Shown piece by piece: positions 41,791 through 52,700 of a stretch of 64,000 nt of DNA. Position numbers and translations under genes: made by a program. Origin of the DNA: Jiangella alba (GTDB taxonomy: Bacteria; Actinomycetota; Actinomycetes; Jiangellales; Jiangellaceae); NCBI RefSeq assembly GCF_900106035.1, contig NZ_FNUC01000004.1, forward strand, positions 3,633,722-3,697,721, in the 5' to 3' direction. The notes below the pieces were generated by a model. That model saw only the letters and a list, made by a program, of their open reading frames with translations, did not search any database and was not told the DNA's origin. Position 1 is the stretch's first letter. Every line of letters begins with the position of its first letter.

Positions 41791-42965
41791 GTTCGGTTCC
41801 CTGCCACGCTGCACAGCGGCTCGCCCTTCGTTCCGCGCCCCGTCCCGGCGTCACACCCGGTGAGCAGGCCGGTGGTACTCGTTCCGGCCGGGCCCTGTAC
41901 GGAGAGGAACGCCGCGGAGAAGCCGCCGGCCGGGACGTCCGCTCTCACAGTAGTGCCGTCGATCATCGCGGTGCGGCGTTGCCACCGGCGCGACGTCCAC
42001 GCGCCGGTGTCGCCGGTGTGGTGCAGCTCGGCGGCGAGGACGGGCGCGGCCGGGCCGAGCTCGGCCCGCACACCCCCGGCGGTGACGCAGGCGGCGCCGA
42101 CGGCGGGCAGCGCGGGCCCGCGGCCGAGGACCGACGACGCGAACGCGAACGGCTCGGCGAGCCGCCAGGCCGGCTCGTGCCCGTGTTCGAGCCCGGGCAC
42201 GATCCGCCGGGTGACCGGGCCGGCCGGCAGCGCGGAGGTGGCGTCGAACGCGTCGAGGGGGAAGCACGGGTCGGTGGTCCCGGTCAGCCAGAGCGACGGC
42301 GCCGCGATGCTCGGCGCGTGGCCGGCGAGGTCGAACGCGTCGGTCCAGCGGTGCGACACCGCCGCGGGCAGGTCGCCCAGCAGCGCGCTCCAGGCACCGT
42401 CGCGGGCGAGCTGGCCCGCGGCGTACACACCGACGGCGTAGCGCAGCCGCGGATCCGCCGCGGCCAGCAGGAACGCCAGGTAGCCGCCCCAGGAGACGCC
42501 GCACACCCCGACGGCGCGCGGGTCCACCCCGGGCAGCGCGCGCAGCAGGCTCACCGCGTCGGCGGCCGCCTCGGTGGCCTGCGCGAGCCAACTGTGCTCG
42601 GCGACCGCGGCGAAGATGTCGTCGTGGTCGAGCCGGGCCGGGCGCCGGGCGCCGCCGGCGGCGCGTGCCGCGCCGAGGTCGAGGGCGAGCGCGACGTGCC
42701 CGCGTGCGGCCCAGTCGCGCGCCCACCGCGGCTCGGCCCGGCCGCCGCCACCGTGCAGCAGCACGACGGCGGGAGCGACGGACTCGGCCGGCCGCGCCAG
42801 CACGCCGGCCACGTCCCGCGCCGGGCCGAGGCCGTCCGGGCAGCGCAGCACGACCCGCGTCACGTCGCCGGCGGAGCCGGGGGAGCCGGGCGGGCCGGGC
42901 GCGGTGGCGGGCGGCCGGTCCCGCTCGGCCCGGGCGCGCACGTCGTCGATCCAGCGCACGGTCAC
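41784..42965 (-). CDS. Dienelactone-hydrolase/acetyl-esterase-like protein
   Basis: A 393-residue alpha/beta hydrolase. Oxyanion strand VVLLHGGGGRAEPRWARDWAARGH, nucleophile GVSWGGYLAFL near residue 170, acid TGTTDPCFPLD and His PGLEHGHEPAW. Residues after about 280 add a beta-rich domain not typical of plain dienelactone hydrolases. In a rhamnose operon it may remove acyl groups from sugars. Its GTG overlaps the rhaB stop (GTGA) and its stop overlaps the LacI start, so all three are coupled. Confidence 0.82.
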   Translation of the reverse strand: MTVRWIDDVRARAERDRPPATAPGPPGSPGSAGDVTRVVLRCPDGLGPARDVAGVLARPAESVAPAVVLLHGGGGRAEPRWARDWAARGHVALALDLGAARAAGGARRPARLDHDDIFAAVAEHSWLAQATEAAADAVSLLRALPGVDPRAVGVCGVSWGGYLAFLLAAADPRLRYAVGVYAAGQLARDGAWSALLGDLPAAVSHRWTDAFDLAGHAPSIAAPSLWLTGTTDPCFPLDAFDATSALPAGPVTRRIVPGLEHGHEPAWRLAEPFAFASSVLGRGPALPAVGAACVTAGGVRAELGPAAPVLAAELHHTGDTGAWTSRRWQRRTAMIDGTTVRADVPAGGFSAAFLSVQGPAGTSTTGLLTGCDAGTGRGTKGEPLCSVAGNRTW

Positions 42966-44425
42966 GCCGCCGCGCCGAGCAGGGCCGCGAACCGCTCCCG
43001 CGCGGCGGCGACGGCGGGGTCGGCGCGCGGCTCGTACCGCACGGTCCGCGCCGACGCGGCGCTCAGGGCCCGCACGGCCGCCAGCTCGTCGGCCGTGCGC
43101 CCGCCGCGCGCCTGCACCAGCAGGTTGCCGAGCGCGGTCGCCTCGGCCGGGCCCGCGACCACGGGCCGGCCGGCGGCGTCGGCGGTCAGCCGGCAGAGCA
43201 GCGTGTTGTTCGCGCCTCCGCCGACGAGGTGGACGACGCCGGCGGGCGAGCCGGACAGCCGGGCGGCCTCGTCGGCGTAGTGGGCGAAGGCCAGCGCGAG
43301 GCTGTCGACGACGCAGCGCACGATCTGCGCCGGGGTGACGGGGACCGGCTGGCCGGTGCGCCGGCAGAACCGCGCGACCTTCGCGGGCATGTCGCCCGGC
43401 CTGGTCAGCTCGGGCGCGTCCGGGTCGGCGAGGCTGACGTACCCCGGCTGGCCGGCCGCCGCGGCCAGCAGCTCGGTGAGGTCGGGCCGCTCGCCGCCGT
43501 GCGACCAGGCGCGCAGGCACTCCGACAGGATCCACAGCGCGGTGACGTTCTTCTGGTAGCGCACGGCGCCGCCGGCGCCCAGCTCGTTGGTGAACCCGGC
43601 GGCGCGGCTGGCCTCGGTCCGGATCGGCCGGTCCACCTCGACGCCGACCAGCGCCCAGGTGCCGCACGAGACGTAGGCGAAGCCGGGGCCGGCCGCCGGG
43701 ATCGCGGCGACGGCGGAGGCGGTGTCGTGGGCGGCGACCGCCGTCACCGGCACGGGGGCGCCGAGGCCGAGCTCGTCGACGACCCCGGCCCGCAGCTCGC
43801 CGACGACGTCGCCCGGGCCGAGCGGGTCGGGGAACAGCCGCCGCGGCAGGCCGTGCGCGGCGATGGCCTCGTCCGACCAGTGCCCGGCCGGGTCGAACAG
43901 CTGCGACGTGCTGGCCAGCGTCCGCTCGGCGGCGAGCCGCCCGGTGAGCAGGTGGGCCAGCAGGTCGGCGACGAAGCCGAGCCGGGCGGACGGGTCCAGC
44001 GTCCCGGCCCGCTGTTCGGCGAGCAGCTGCGTGAGCGTGTTGATCTCCTGGTTCGGGACGCCCGTGCGGCGGTACAGGGCGGCCTCGTCCAGCTCGGCGG
44101 CGAGACCGCGGGTGCGGGCGTCGCGGTAGTGGTAGGGCAGCCCGAGCAGCCGCCCGCCGGGGCCGACCAGCCCGTAGTCGACGCCCCACGAGTCGATGCC
44201 GATGCTGCGCACCTCGCCGGCGTCGGCCACCGCCCGCCGGATGCCGTCGAGGACGTGGCGGTAGATCGCCGGGAGGTTCCAGTGCAGGCCGTCGGGCCAG
44301 GCCAGCGGCTCGTTCGCGAACCGGGCGACGGTGGCCGTGGTGACCGACCGCTCGCCGACGCGGCCCAGGATGACGCGCCCGCTGGTGGCGCCGAGGTCGA
44401 CCGCCAGGTACGTGTCCGTGCTCAA
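42962..44425 (-). CDS. rhaB: L-rhamnulokinase
   Basis: A 487-residue FGGY-family kinase opening YLAVDLGATSGRVILGRV, the rhamnulokinase form of the phosphate-1 motif. SIGIDSWGVDYGL, PYHYRDARTRG and YVSCGTWALVGVEVDRPI are also typical, and VHLVGGGANNTLLCRLTADA is the adenosine-binding motif. It phosphorylates L-rhamnulose at C1. It is divergent from the GH78 gene (181-base gap with no palindrome like the one at 47323). Confidence 0.94.
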   Translation of the reverse strand: MSTDTYLAVDLGATSGRVILGRVGERSVTTATVARFANEPLAWPDGLHWNLPAIYRHVLDGIRRAVADAGEVRSIGIDSWGVDYGLVGPGGRLLGLPYHYRDARTRGLAAELDEAALYRRTGVPNQEINTLTQLLAEQRAGTLDPSARLGFVADLLAHLLTGRLAAERTLASTSQLFDPAGHWSDEAIAAHGLPRRLFPDPLGPGDVVGELRAGVVDELGLGAPVPVTAVAAHDTASAVAAIPAAGPGFAYVSCGTWALVGVEVDRPIRTEASRAAGFTNELGAGGAVRYQKNVTALWILSECLRAWSHGGERPDLTELLAAAAGQPGYVSLADPDAPELTRPGDMPAKVARFCRRTGQPVPVTPAQIVRCVVDSLALAFAHYADEAARLSGSPAGVVHLVGGGANNTLLCRLTADAAGRPVVAGPAEATALGNLLVQARGGRTADELAAVRALSAASARTVRYEPRADPAVAAARERFAALLGAAA

Positions 44426-44606
44426 AGGTCCTCACCAATCGGGAATCCGGTGCCGTGAGTCTTCGGCAGCCGCCGTCCGGCGGGCAAGGAGCTGGCCGAA
44501 CCTGGACACCGGACCGGCGGGCCGAGTCCGACACCGGTCACAACGGTGGACCCGGGGCCGCGGAATGAGCAGGCTCGGACGCACGTCCACCTGTGAGGAG
44601 AGCAAC

Positions 44607-47228
44607 GTGACCGTCGTGAACCGTCTCCGCGTCGAGTACCGCGACGCGCCGCCGGCCGTCGAGGCCGAACGGCCGCGGCTGAGCTGGCAGCTGAGCAGCA
44701 CCGGCCGCGGGGTGCGCCAGGCCGCCTACCGCGTCACCGTGTCGTCCGGGCCGGGGACGGACGGCGCACCGCTCTGGGACTCGGGCGTGGTGGCCTCGGC
44801 CGAGACGGTCGGCATCGAGTACGCGGGCCCGGCGCTGGAACCGCTGAGCAGTTACACGTGGAGCGTCGTCGTGACGCTGGAGAGCGGCGAGGAGGTGCGC
44901 TCGGACCCGGCGACGTTCGACACCGCACCGGACCCCGGCGACTGGGACGCCGCCGCCTGGATCACGCTGCCGCGGACGAAGTACTACCACGACGACCACC
45001 GCCCGGCGCCGTACCTGCGGCGCACGCTGGACGTCGACCGGCCGGTGCGCCGCGCCCGTGTCTACGCGACCGCCGGCGGGGTGTTCCGGCTGTGGCTGAA
45101 CGGGTCGCCGGTCGGCGCCGCCACGCTGGCGCCGGGCTGGACCGACTACCGCTTCCGGGTGCCGTACCACGTGTACGACGTCACCGACGCGCTCGGCGCG
45201 ACGAACGTGCTCGGCGCCGTGCTGTCCGACGGCTGGTACAGCGGCAACGTCGGGCCGTTCCACAAGCGCGAGTTCTGGGGCGAGGTGCCGGTGTTCCGCG
45301 CGCTGGTCGTGCTCGACCACGCCGACGGCTCCCGCACGGTCACCGGCACCGACGGCACCTGGGAGGGCTCGTTCGGCCCGATCCAGGCGTCGGACCTGCT
45401 GCAGGGCGAGTACTACGACGCGCGGCTGGAGTTGGGCGACTGGAGCGCGGTCCCCGCGACGTCCGGCGGCTGGCGGCCGGCCGCCGTCGAGAAGGGCCCC
45501 GCGGGCCGGCTGGTCGCGGCGCTCATCGACCCGGCCGGTCCGTACACCGAGCTCGCGGCGGTCGCCGTCACCGAGCCGGTGCGCGGGTCGTACGTCGTCG
45601 ACCTGGGGCAGAACCTGGCCGGCTGGATCAGGCTGCGCGCCGCGGGCCCGGCCGGCACCATCGTCCGGGTCCGGCACGCCGAGGTGCTCAACCCCGACGG
45701 CACCCTCTACACCGACAACCTGCGCGGCGCCCGGGCGACCGACACCTACGTGCTGTCCGGCGGCGACGACGTGCTCGAGCCGACGTTCACCTTCCACGGC
45801 TTCCGCTACGCGGAGGTGACGGGCCTTCCGGGCCCGCTCGCCGCCGACGCCGTCACGGGGGTGGCGCTGTCGTCGCTGACGGGGTTCACCGGCGGCATCG
45901 AGACCGGGAACGCGCTGGTCGACCAGCTGCAGCACAACATCCAGTGGGGCATGCTGAGCAACTTCATCGAGGTGCCCACCGACTGCCCGCAGCGCGACGA
46001 GCGCCTGGGCTGGACCGGCGACGCGCAGATCTTCACCCCGACGGCGTTGTTCAACGCCGACCTCGCCGGCTTCATGACCAAGTGGATGGACGACATCGGC
46101 GACACCCGCATGGAGAACGGCGCGCTGCCCGACATCGCGCCGTGCGTGGTGCTGGAGTGGGCCCGCGAGGGCTCGCCCGGCTACGCCGACGCCGGTGTCG
46201 TGGTGCCGTGGGCGACGTACCAGGAGTACGCCGACCGCCGCCTCGTCGAGCGGCACCTCGACGCCGGGCTGGCCTGGCTGGAGTACATCCGCTCGCGCAA
46301 TTCGGACCTGGTCTGGCGCGAGGGCCGCAACAACGACTACGGCGACTGGCTGGCCCCGGTGGAGACGCCGAAGGACCTCGTCGCGACGGCGTACTTCGCC
46401 CGGTCCGCGGCACTGGTCGCCGAGCAGGCGGAGGTGGCCGGGCGCGCCGGCGACGCCGCGGCGGCGCGGTCGCTGGCCGACGCGGTGGCGGCCGCGTTCC
46501 GGGAGGCGTTCGTCCAGCCCGACGGCACCGTCACGGCCGGCACGCAGACCGCGTACGTCGTGGCGCTCGCGTTCGGCCTGCTGCTGCCGGAGCAGCGGGA
46601 CACCGCGGCGAAGGCGCTGGCCGAGGACGTGGAGCAGCGCGGGCACGTGACCACCGGGTTCCTCGCCGTCAGCCACCTGCTGCCCACCCTGACCGCCATC
46701 GGGCGCACCGACCTCGCCTACCGGCTGCTGCTCAACGAGGACTACCCGTCGTGGGGTCACCACATCAAGCACGGCGCCACGACGATCTGGGAGCGCTGGG
46801 ACGGCTGGCGGCCGGAGACCGGCTTCCAGGACCCGTGGATGAACTCGTTCAACCACTTCGCGCTGGGTTCGGTCGGGGAGTGGGTCTACCGGCACGTCGG
46901 CGGCATCGCGGCGGCCGAGCCCGGGTACGCCCGCGTGCGCGTCGCGCCGCTGCCGGGCGCCGGCATCGACCACGCGCACGCGTGGCACGACACCGTGCAC
47001 GGCCGGATCGACGTGCGGTGGTCGGTGACGGGCCGCGAGGTCACACTCGACGTCGAGGTGCCCGCGAACGTCACCGCCGAGGTCGTCGTCCCGGGCCTGG
47101 CGGTCACGGAGGGCGGCGTCCCCGTCGCGGACGCCCCGGGCGTCACGTCCGTGGTGGAGGACGGCGCGAGCACTCGTCTGGTGACCGGCTCCGGCCGCTA
47201 CGAGTTCCGCGCGGCGACGCCGCACTGA
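44607..47228 (+). CDS. GH78 alpha-L-rhamnosidase
   Basis: An 873-residue enzyme with no signal peptide, hence probably cytosolic. Domain order is that of multi-domain GH78: N-terminal fibronectin-like domain (LRVEYRDAPPAVEAERPRLSWQL), rhamnose-binding beta domain (FRLWLNGSPVGAATLAPGWTDY, SDGWYSGNVG), and an (alpha/alpha)6 barrel with EVPTDCPQRDERLGWTGDAQ near residue 455, the catalytic motif, then a C-terminal beta sandwich. It frees terminal alpha-L-rhamnose. The GTG has GAGGAG six bases before it. Confidence 0.95.
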   Translation: MTVVNRLRVEYRDAPPAVEAERPRLSWQLSSTGRGVRQAAYRVTVSSGPGTDGAPLWDSGVVASAETVGIEYAGPALEPLSSYTWSVVVTLESGEEVRSDPATFDTAPDPGDWDAAAWITLPRTKYYHDDHRPAPYLRRTLDVDRPVRRARVYATAGGVFRLWLNGSPVGAATLAPGWTDYRFRVPYHVYDVTDALGATNVLGAVLSDGWYSGNVGPFHKREFWGEVPVFRALVVLDHADGSRTVTGTDGTWEGSFGPIQASDLLQGEYYDARLELGDWSAVPATSGGWRPAAVEKGPAGRLVAALIDPAGPYTELAAVAVTEPVRGSYVVDLGQNLAGWIRLRAAGPAGTIVRVRHAEVLNPDGTLYTDNLRGARATDTYVLSGGDDVLEPTFTFHGFRYAEVTGLPGPLAADAVTGVALSSLTGFTGGIETGNALVDQLQHNIQWGMLSNFIEVPTDCPQRDERLGWTGDAQIFTPTALFNADLAGFMTKWMDDIGDTRMENGALPDIAPCVVLEWAREGSPGYADAGVVVPWATYQEYADRRLVERHLDAGLAWLEYIRSRNSDLVWREGRNNDYGDWLAPVETPKDLVATAYFARSAALVAEQAEVAGRAGDAAAARSLADAVAAAFREAFVQPDGTVTAGTQTAYVVALAFGLLLPEQRDTAAKALAEDVEQRGHVTTGFLAVSHLLPTLTAIGRTDLAYRLLLNEDYPSWGHHIKHGATTIWERWDGWRPETGFQDPWMNSFNHFALGSVGEWVYRHVGGIAAAEPGYARVRVAPLPGAGIDHAHAWHDTVHGRIDVRWSVTGREVTLDVEVPANVTAEVVVPGLAVTEGGVPVADAPGVTSVVEDGASTRLVTGSGRYEFRAATPH

Positions 47229-47322
47229 CCACGCGACCGGGGTCCTGACCGGGTTCGGACAGGACCCCGGCGCACCCTTGACCGGCCCGGAACACCCCCG
47301 TAACGTGCACGCAACACCGAAA

Positions 47323-47336
47323 TTGAAGCGCTTCAA
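47323..47336. promoter_or_regulatory. Perfect LacI-type operator palindrome
   Basis: TTGAAGCGCTTCAA is a perfect 14-base palindrome with the central CG step of LacI/GalR operators. It lies 18 bases before the HTH gene that opens the rhaI-aldolase-importer unit, so a bound repressor would block the promoter. No other exact copy was noticed in the window. The rest of 47229-47354 shows nothing recognisable. Confidence 0.8.
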
Positions 47337-47354
47337 AAACCGGAGGTGGTTCGC

Positions 47355-47708
47355 ATGCCGGAGGTCGCCATCGTCGACCGGCGGTCGTCCTGGCCGCATT
47401 CGACCGTGCGGGACCGGGCCTCCGGCGCCCGGCCGGGCTGGGCGGACGTGCACGCCCTCCCGGCCGGTCCGGACGGCGCCGGCCGCCGCGGCGCGATGCG
47501 GCTGGTCCGGCCGCGGCCCGCGGTCTCGGGGGCCGACCTCGAGCTGCTGGCGCTGCTCGCCACCGGCATGCCCGCCCCGCGGGTGGCGCGCACGCTGGCG
47601 GTCAGCGACCGCACCATCCGCCGGCGGGTCCGGTCGATCTGCGAGCTGATCGGGGTGGACACCGCGATCGAGGCCGTGGCCTGGGCCGCCCGGCGCCAGC
47701 TCATCTGA
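47355..47708 (+). CDS. Small LuxR-type HTH protein at the head of the rhamnose unit
   Basis: A 117-residue protein. The N-terminal half is Arg/Pro-rich and unrecognised; residues about 60-117 form a LuxR/GerE helix-turn-helix (LELLALLATGMPAPRVARTLAVSDRTIRRRVRSICELIG, then AIEAVAWAARRQL). It has no receiver or ligand domain. The ATG has GGAGGTGG five bases upstream. Lying between the LacI operator and rhaI it may be a second, locally acting regulator. Confidence 0.75.
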   Translation: MPEVAIVDRRSSWPHSTVRDRASGARPGWADVHALPAGPDGAGRRGAMRLVRPRPAVSGADLELLALLATGMPAPRVARTLAVSDRTIRRRVRSICELIGVDTAIEAVAWAARRQLI

Positions 47709-47737
47709 CGCCGTCACACACGACACGAGGAGACACG

Positions 47738-48913
47738 ATGACCGACGCCGAGCACATCGTCGATCGGCTGAGCCGCCAGCACATCGAGACCCAGTCCTGG
47801 GGCTACGTGAGCACCGGGACGCGATTCAAGGTCTACGACACGCCGGGCACCGCGCGCGACGTGCGCGAGAAGATCGACGATGCCGCTCTCGTCCACCGCC
47901 TCACCGGCGTCGCGCCGACCGTCGCCCTGCACATCCCGTGGGACCGCGTCGACGACTACGCCGAGCTGGCCCGCTACGCCCAGGACCAGGGCGTGCGGAT
48001 CGGGTCGATCAGCCCGAACCTGTTCCAGGACGACGCCTACCGGCTCGGCTCGCTGACCAACGAGGACGCGACGGTGCGCAAGCAGGCCGTCGCCCACGTC
48101 CGCGAGTGCGCCGCCATCCTGCGCGAGGTCGGCTCGGACCGGCTGTCGATGTGGGTGGCCGACGGCACCAACTACCCGGGCCAGGGCAGCTTCCGGCGGC
48201 GTCGCCGGCACCTGGAGGACGGCCTGCGCGAGGCCTACGAGGCGCTGCCCGAGCAGGCCGAGATGATCCTCGAGTACAAGTTCTTCGAGCCGGCGTTCTA
48301 CCACACCGACATCGCCGACTGGGGCCAGTCGCTGACCCTGTGCGAGGCCCTCGGCGAGCGCGCGCGGGTGCTGGTCGACATCGGCCACCACGCGCTGGGC
48401 GTCAACATCGAGCACATCGTGGCGACGCTGCTGGACCGCGGCCGCCTCGGCGGGTTCGACCTCAACAGCAAGAAGTACGGCGACGACGACCTGTTCGTCG
48501 GCGCGATCAACCCGCAGGAGACCTTCCTCATCGCGCTGGAGCTGGTCAGCGCCGAGGACGACGCGGACGAGGCCGTCGCCGGGGCGGCCCGGTCCATCCT
48601 CTACAAGATCGACCAGTGCGCGATGATCGAGGACAAGATCCCGGCGATGCTGCGCAGCGTCACGGCCATGCAGACGGCGTTCGCGAAGGCGCTGCTGGTC
48701 GACCGCGACGAGCTGGACCGCCGCCGGGCCGAGGGCGACGTCGTCGGCGCGAACGAGGTCGTCAACGACGCCTTCGAGACCGACGTCCGGCCGCTGCTGG
48801 CGCGGGTGCGCGACCGCCTCGGCGTGCCGGCCGACCCGCTGGGCGCCTACCGCGCGTCCGGCGAGCAGGAGCGGCGCAACGCCGAGCGGGTCGGGACACC
48901 GGCCGGATGGTGA
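47738..48913 (+). CDS. rhaI: L-rhamnose isomerase
   Basis: A 391-residue TIM-barrel isomerase of the actinobacterial/Pseudomonas RhaI type. Metal ligands are expected in LEYKFFEPAFYHTD (Glu), VLVDIGHHALGVNIE (Asp, His) and FDLNSKKYGDDDLFVG (Asp). It converts L-rhamnose to L-rhamnulose, the first step of the kinase pathway. Gene order rhaI, aldolase, lyase, importer, rhaEW is consistent with a dedicated catabolic unit. Confidence 0.93.
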   Translation: MTDAEHIVDRLSRQHIETQSWGYVSTGTRFKVYDTPGTARDVREKIDDAALVHRLTGVAPTVALHIPWDRVDDYAELARYAQDQGVRIGSISPNLFQDDAYRLGSLTNEDATVRKQAVAHVRECAAILREVGSDRLSMWVADGTNYPGQGSFRRRRRHLEDGLREAYEALPEQAEMILEYKFFEPAFYHTDIADWGQSLTLCEALGERARVLVDIGHHALGVNIEHIVATLLDRGRLGGFDLNSKKYGDDDLFVGAINPQETFLIALELVSAEDDADEAVAGAARSILYKIDQCAMIEDKIPAMLRSVTAMQTAFAKALLVDRDELDRRRAEGDVVGANEVVNDAFETDVRPLLARVRDRLGVPADPLGAYRASGEQERRNAERVGTPAGW

Positions 48914-49668
48914 GCGACGCCGACCCGGTCGCGGAGCTGGCCGGCCTCTGCCGGGCGCTGGGCGACCCCGCCGCGGGTCTCGTGGTGGCGGGCGAGGGCA
49001 ACGCCTCGGGCCCCGGGCCGGACGGCACCATCCACGTCACCGCGAGCGGGAGCCGGCTGGCCGAGGCCGACGAGCGGTCGCTGGTGCGCATCCGGCCGGA
49101 CGCGCTGGTCGCGGCGCTGGACCGCGACGGGAGCGACGAGGAGTGGCTGACGGCGCTGCTGGCCAGCCGGGTCGACGACACCGCGGCGCGTCCGACGGTC
49201 GAGGCCGGCCTGCACGCCGTCGTCGCCGCCGCGATGGGGCCGGTCTACGTGGCGCACACCCACCCGGTGCACGTGCTCGCGCTGCTGTGCGGCGAGCGCG
49301 GGGCCGAGCTGGCGACCCAGCGGCTGTACCCCGACCACGTCGTCATGCTCGGCGAGACGGCGTGCTGGCTTCCGTACGTCGATCCCGGGCAGGAGCTGGC
49401 CCGGGCGGCCGGCGTGGAGCTGCACCGGTTCCGGGCGAGCACCGGCCGCTGGCCGCGGCTGCTGTTCGCCGGCCACCACGGGGTCTTCGCCTTCGGCGCC
49501 ACGCCGAGGCAGGCCCTCGACACGACGATCATGACCGAGAAGATCGCGCGGATCACCATCGCGGCCGCGTCGATCGGTGGCGTCACACCGCTGGCGCCGT
49601 CCGAGGTGGAGCGGATCGGGTCTCGCGAGGACGAGGCCTACCGCCGCCGTCTGCTGAGCACGTCCTGA
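48907..49668 (+). CDS. Class II aldolase/adducin-family protein
   Basis: A 253-residue zinc-dependent aldolase-fold protein. GEGNASGP is the phosphate loop, PTVEAGLH holds the catalytic Glu, and AHTHPVH plus GHHGVF the three zinc His residues, so it looks active. It resembles fuculose- and rhamnulose-phosphate aldolases. Because rhaEW already supplies a rhamnulose-phosphate aldolase, this may serve a different sugar. The ATG overlaps the rhaI stop by seven bases; a GTG three bases later is an alternative. Confidence 0.85.
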   Translation: MVSDADPVAELAGLCRALGDPAAGLVVAGEGNASGPGPDGTIHVTASGSRLAEADERSLVRIRPDALVAALDRDGSDEEWLTALLASRVDDTAARPTVEAGLHAVVAAAMGPVYVAHTHPVHVLALLCGERGAELATQRLYPDHVVMLGETACWLPYVDPGQELARAAGVELHRFRASTGRWPRLLFAGHHGVFAFGATPRQALDTTIMTEKIARITIAAASIGGVTPLAPSEVERIGSREDEAYRRRLLSTS

Positions 49669-49705
49669 CGCCGGTTCGTCCGGCCCCGACGAAGGAGCAG
49701 CAAGC

Positions 49706-52700
49706 ATGGGCAGAGCGATGACAGCCGGCCGCGCGCTCACGGCGGCCCTGGCCGCCGTGACGCTGACGGTGGCCGGGATCCCGGCGACGGCGAGCGGCGC
49801 CGCACCGGCCGCCGCACCGGCCGCCGCGCCGGCCGCCGCGCCGCGCACCTGCGCCGAACCGGCCGCCGGCATCACCGAGGTGAGCGTCGGCGCCGACACC
49901 ATCACGGTCACCGGGTCGGTGCCGGAACGGTGCCCGCAGGCCGTCGAGATCCACGCGGTGGCCCCGACCGCCGACGCCGACGCCGAGGTCACGGCCGCGC
50001 CGGGCGCCGACGCCGCGCTGGAGGTCGTGCGGCCGGCCCGCGACGGCACCTTCCGGGCCACCGTCGACCGCATGGCCGGCGGCGTGGACCGGCTGTACAG
50101 CGGCTTCACCGCCGTCGGCGTCCGCGGCGCCGCTCGCACCGCGCTCGGCGGCGTCCACTACGCCGACGACTGGGCCTTCGACGCCCCGAACACCGCCCCG
50201 CGCCCGGAGCCGACCACGCAGAAGGGCGTGGCGGTGACGATGACCAGCGACGCCGAGGTGGTCGGCGCGGGCCACGCGGCGGTCACCGTCGGGGTCAACT
50301 ACCTGATGAAGGCCGGGCCGGGCGCGCCGGGCGAGACCGTCGAGTTCGAGTACGGCGGCGAGACCTACTACTTCGACGCGTCCTACATCGACTGGCTGGA
50401 CCACACCATCAAGCCGCTGTCGGACAACGAGATGCTGGTCTATCTGGTGCTGGTGCTGGTGTACGACCAGGAGCCGAACTCGTCGTTCCCGATCCTCGTG
50501 CACCCCGGCGCGCCGACCGGCGCACCCGCCGCGTTCATGACGTACGCGTTCAACACCGTGACGCCGGAGGGGATCGCGCACTACACCGCGGCCATGGAGT
50601 TCCTGGCCTCGCGGTACACCCGCGACGACGAGCGCTACGGCCGGGCGATGGACTACGTCGTCGGCAACGAGATCGACTCCGCCGGCATCTGGCAGCAGAT
50701 GGGGGAGAAGACGCTGCCGGAGTTCCTGCGGCACTACGAGCCGGCGCTGCGCATCGGGTACAACGCGGCCCGCAAGTACCACGCCGACGCCCGCGTCTAC
50801 ACCTCGCTGGACCACTTCTGGACGACCAACGCGAACCCGTCCGACCCGCTGCGGTTCTACGACGGGCGCGACGTGCTGGACGGCCTGGCGGCGCTGACGA
50901 AGGAGCGCGGCGACTTCCCGTGGGACCTCGCCTACCACCCGTACCCGGCGAACATGCTGGACCCGCGGGTCTGGGACGACCCCGTCACCGACGACGCGGA
51001 CACCCCGAAGATCACCTTCAAGAACATCGCCACGCTGCCCGCGTACCTGGACCGCCCGGAACTGCACTACGACGGCGAGCCGCGGCGGGTCATCCTGTCC
51101 GAGCAGGGCTGCCAGAGCCCCACCAACGGCGCCGCCGACCAGGAGCTGCAGGCGGCCTGCTTCGCCTACGCGTACTACAAGATCCTCGCCGCAGACGGCA
51201 TCGACGCGTTCATCTGGGACCCGCAGGTGGACAACCGGCAGGCCGGCGGGCTGCGCATCGGGCTGTGGACCTGGGACGAGAACCGCACCGACTTCCCGGC
51301 CTCGCCCGGTGAGAAGAAGCAGATCTACGACCTGTTCGCGCACATCGACACGCCCGAGTCGCTGCAGCGGACCGAGTTCGCCAAGGACGTCATCGGCATC
51401 GACGACTGGACCGACGTCATCCCGGGCTTCGACCCGTCGATGATCGACCAGCGCCGGAGCACCCGGCAGGTCGGCGCGAGCGGCCACGCCGGTCTCTCCG
51501 GCGCCGTCCCGGTGTCCGGCTTCGAGGACGGCACCGGCGGCTGGCAGGCGTCGGACCACGTCGGCCGGGTCGAGGCGGTCGCCGACGACGCCGCCGCCGA
51601 GGGCGGGCACGTGCTGCGCGCCTTCTTCGACGACCCCGACGTCGTCCAGTCCAACGGGACCAACTCCAAGACCTGGCGCGGCGTCGACGTCCCGCTCGCC
51701 GCGCCGCTGGACGCGTCCGCGACGCCGCACCTGGCGCTGCAGGTCCGCCTCCCCGAACCGGAACCGGGCGCGTTCTCGCCGGTCAACCGGTTCTCGGTGC
51801 AGGTCCGCGCGTACGGCGCCGACGGCACGGTGGCGTCCGGCATCGTGGCGGCCGAGGCGGACGGGACGTGGCAGCGGGTCCAGCTGGACCTGTCGTCGTG
51901 GCCCGGCCGCGACGAGATCACCCGGATCAAGGTCTGGGCGAAGGGCAGCAGCGGCGACGACTGGGCCGGCACGTTCGACGTCGACGACGTCGTGCTCGCG
52001 GCGGACGCCGACGACACGGGCGTGGCGCCCAACCTCGACCTGCGGGCCCGCGCCGCCGACCGCGGCGCGCCCGGCTCGGAGGTCACCGTCGACGTCGTCA
52101 ACAACGGCACGGCGGCGCTGGACGGCGACCTCGTCGTCGGCAGTTGCGACGGCATCACGACGACCGAGCCGAGCCTCCCGGTCGACGGGCTGGCCGCGGC
52201 CGGCGGCGCGACGACCGTCACCGCCACCCTGGAGACGATCGCGCCGGCCGACCCGGACCACCCGCTGCTGTGCCTCACCCTCGGCGAGCACCGCTACGCC
52301 GTCACGGTCGAGGTGCCGCCCCCGCCGCCGACGCTGCTCTACGACTTCGAGGACGGCACCCAGGGGTGGGCCGCCGGCCAGAACATCGTGTCCGTGGCGA
52401 CGGCGTCGTCGTTCCCGAACGGCCCGCAGCGCCCGCACGGCGGCACCTACGCCCTCGACTCGGTCATGGCCGACGGTGACGTCTCGCAACCCAAGACGCT
52501 GTCGGTGCGGCCGGAGACGCCGCTCGACCTCGGCGCGGCCGACGAGGTCTACGCGTGGGTCGACGCCTACGGCGGCGTGCCCGGCGCGACCGGCTACGAG
52601 GCGACGCTGACGCTGCACAGCGGCGACGAGTCGATCTCGCAGGCGCTGCCCACGTTCGTGCCGGACTCCTGGAACCGCGTCGCCGTCGACGTGTCCGCCT

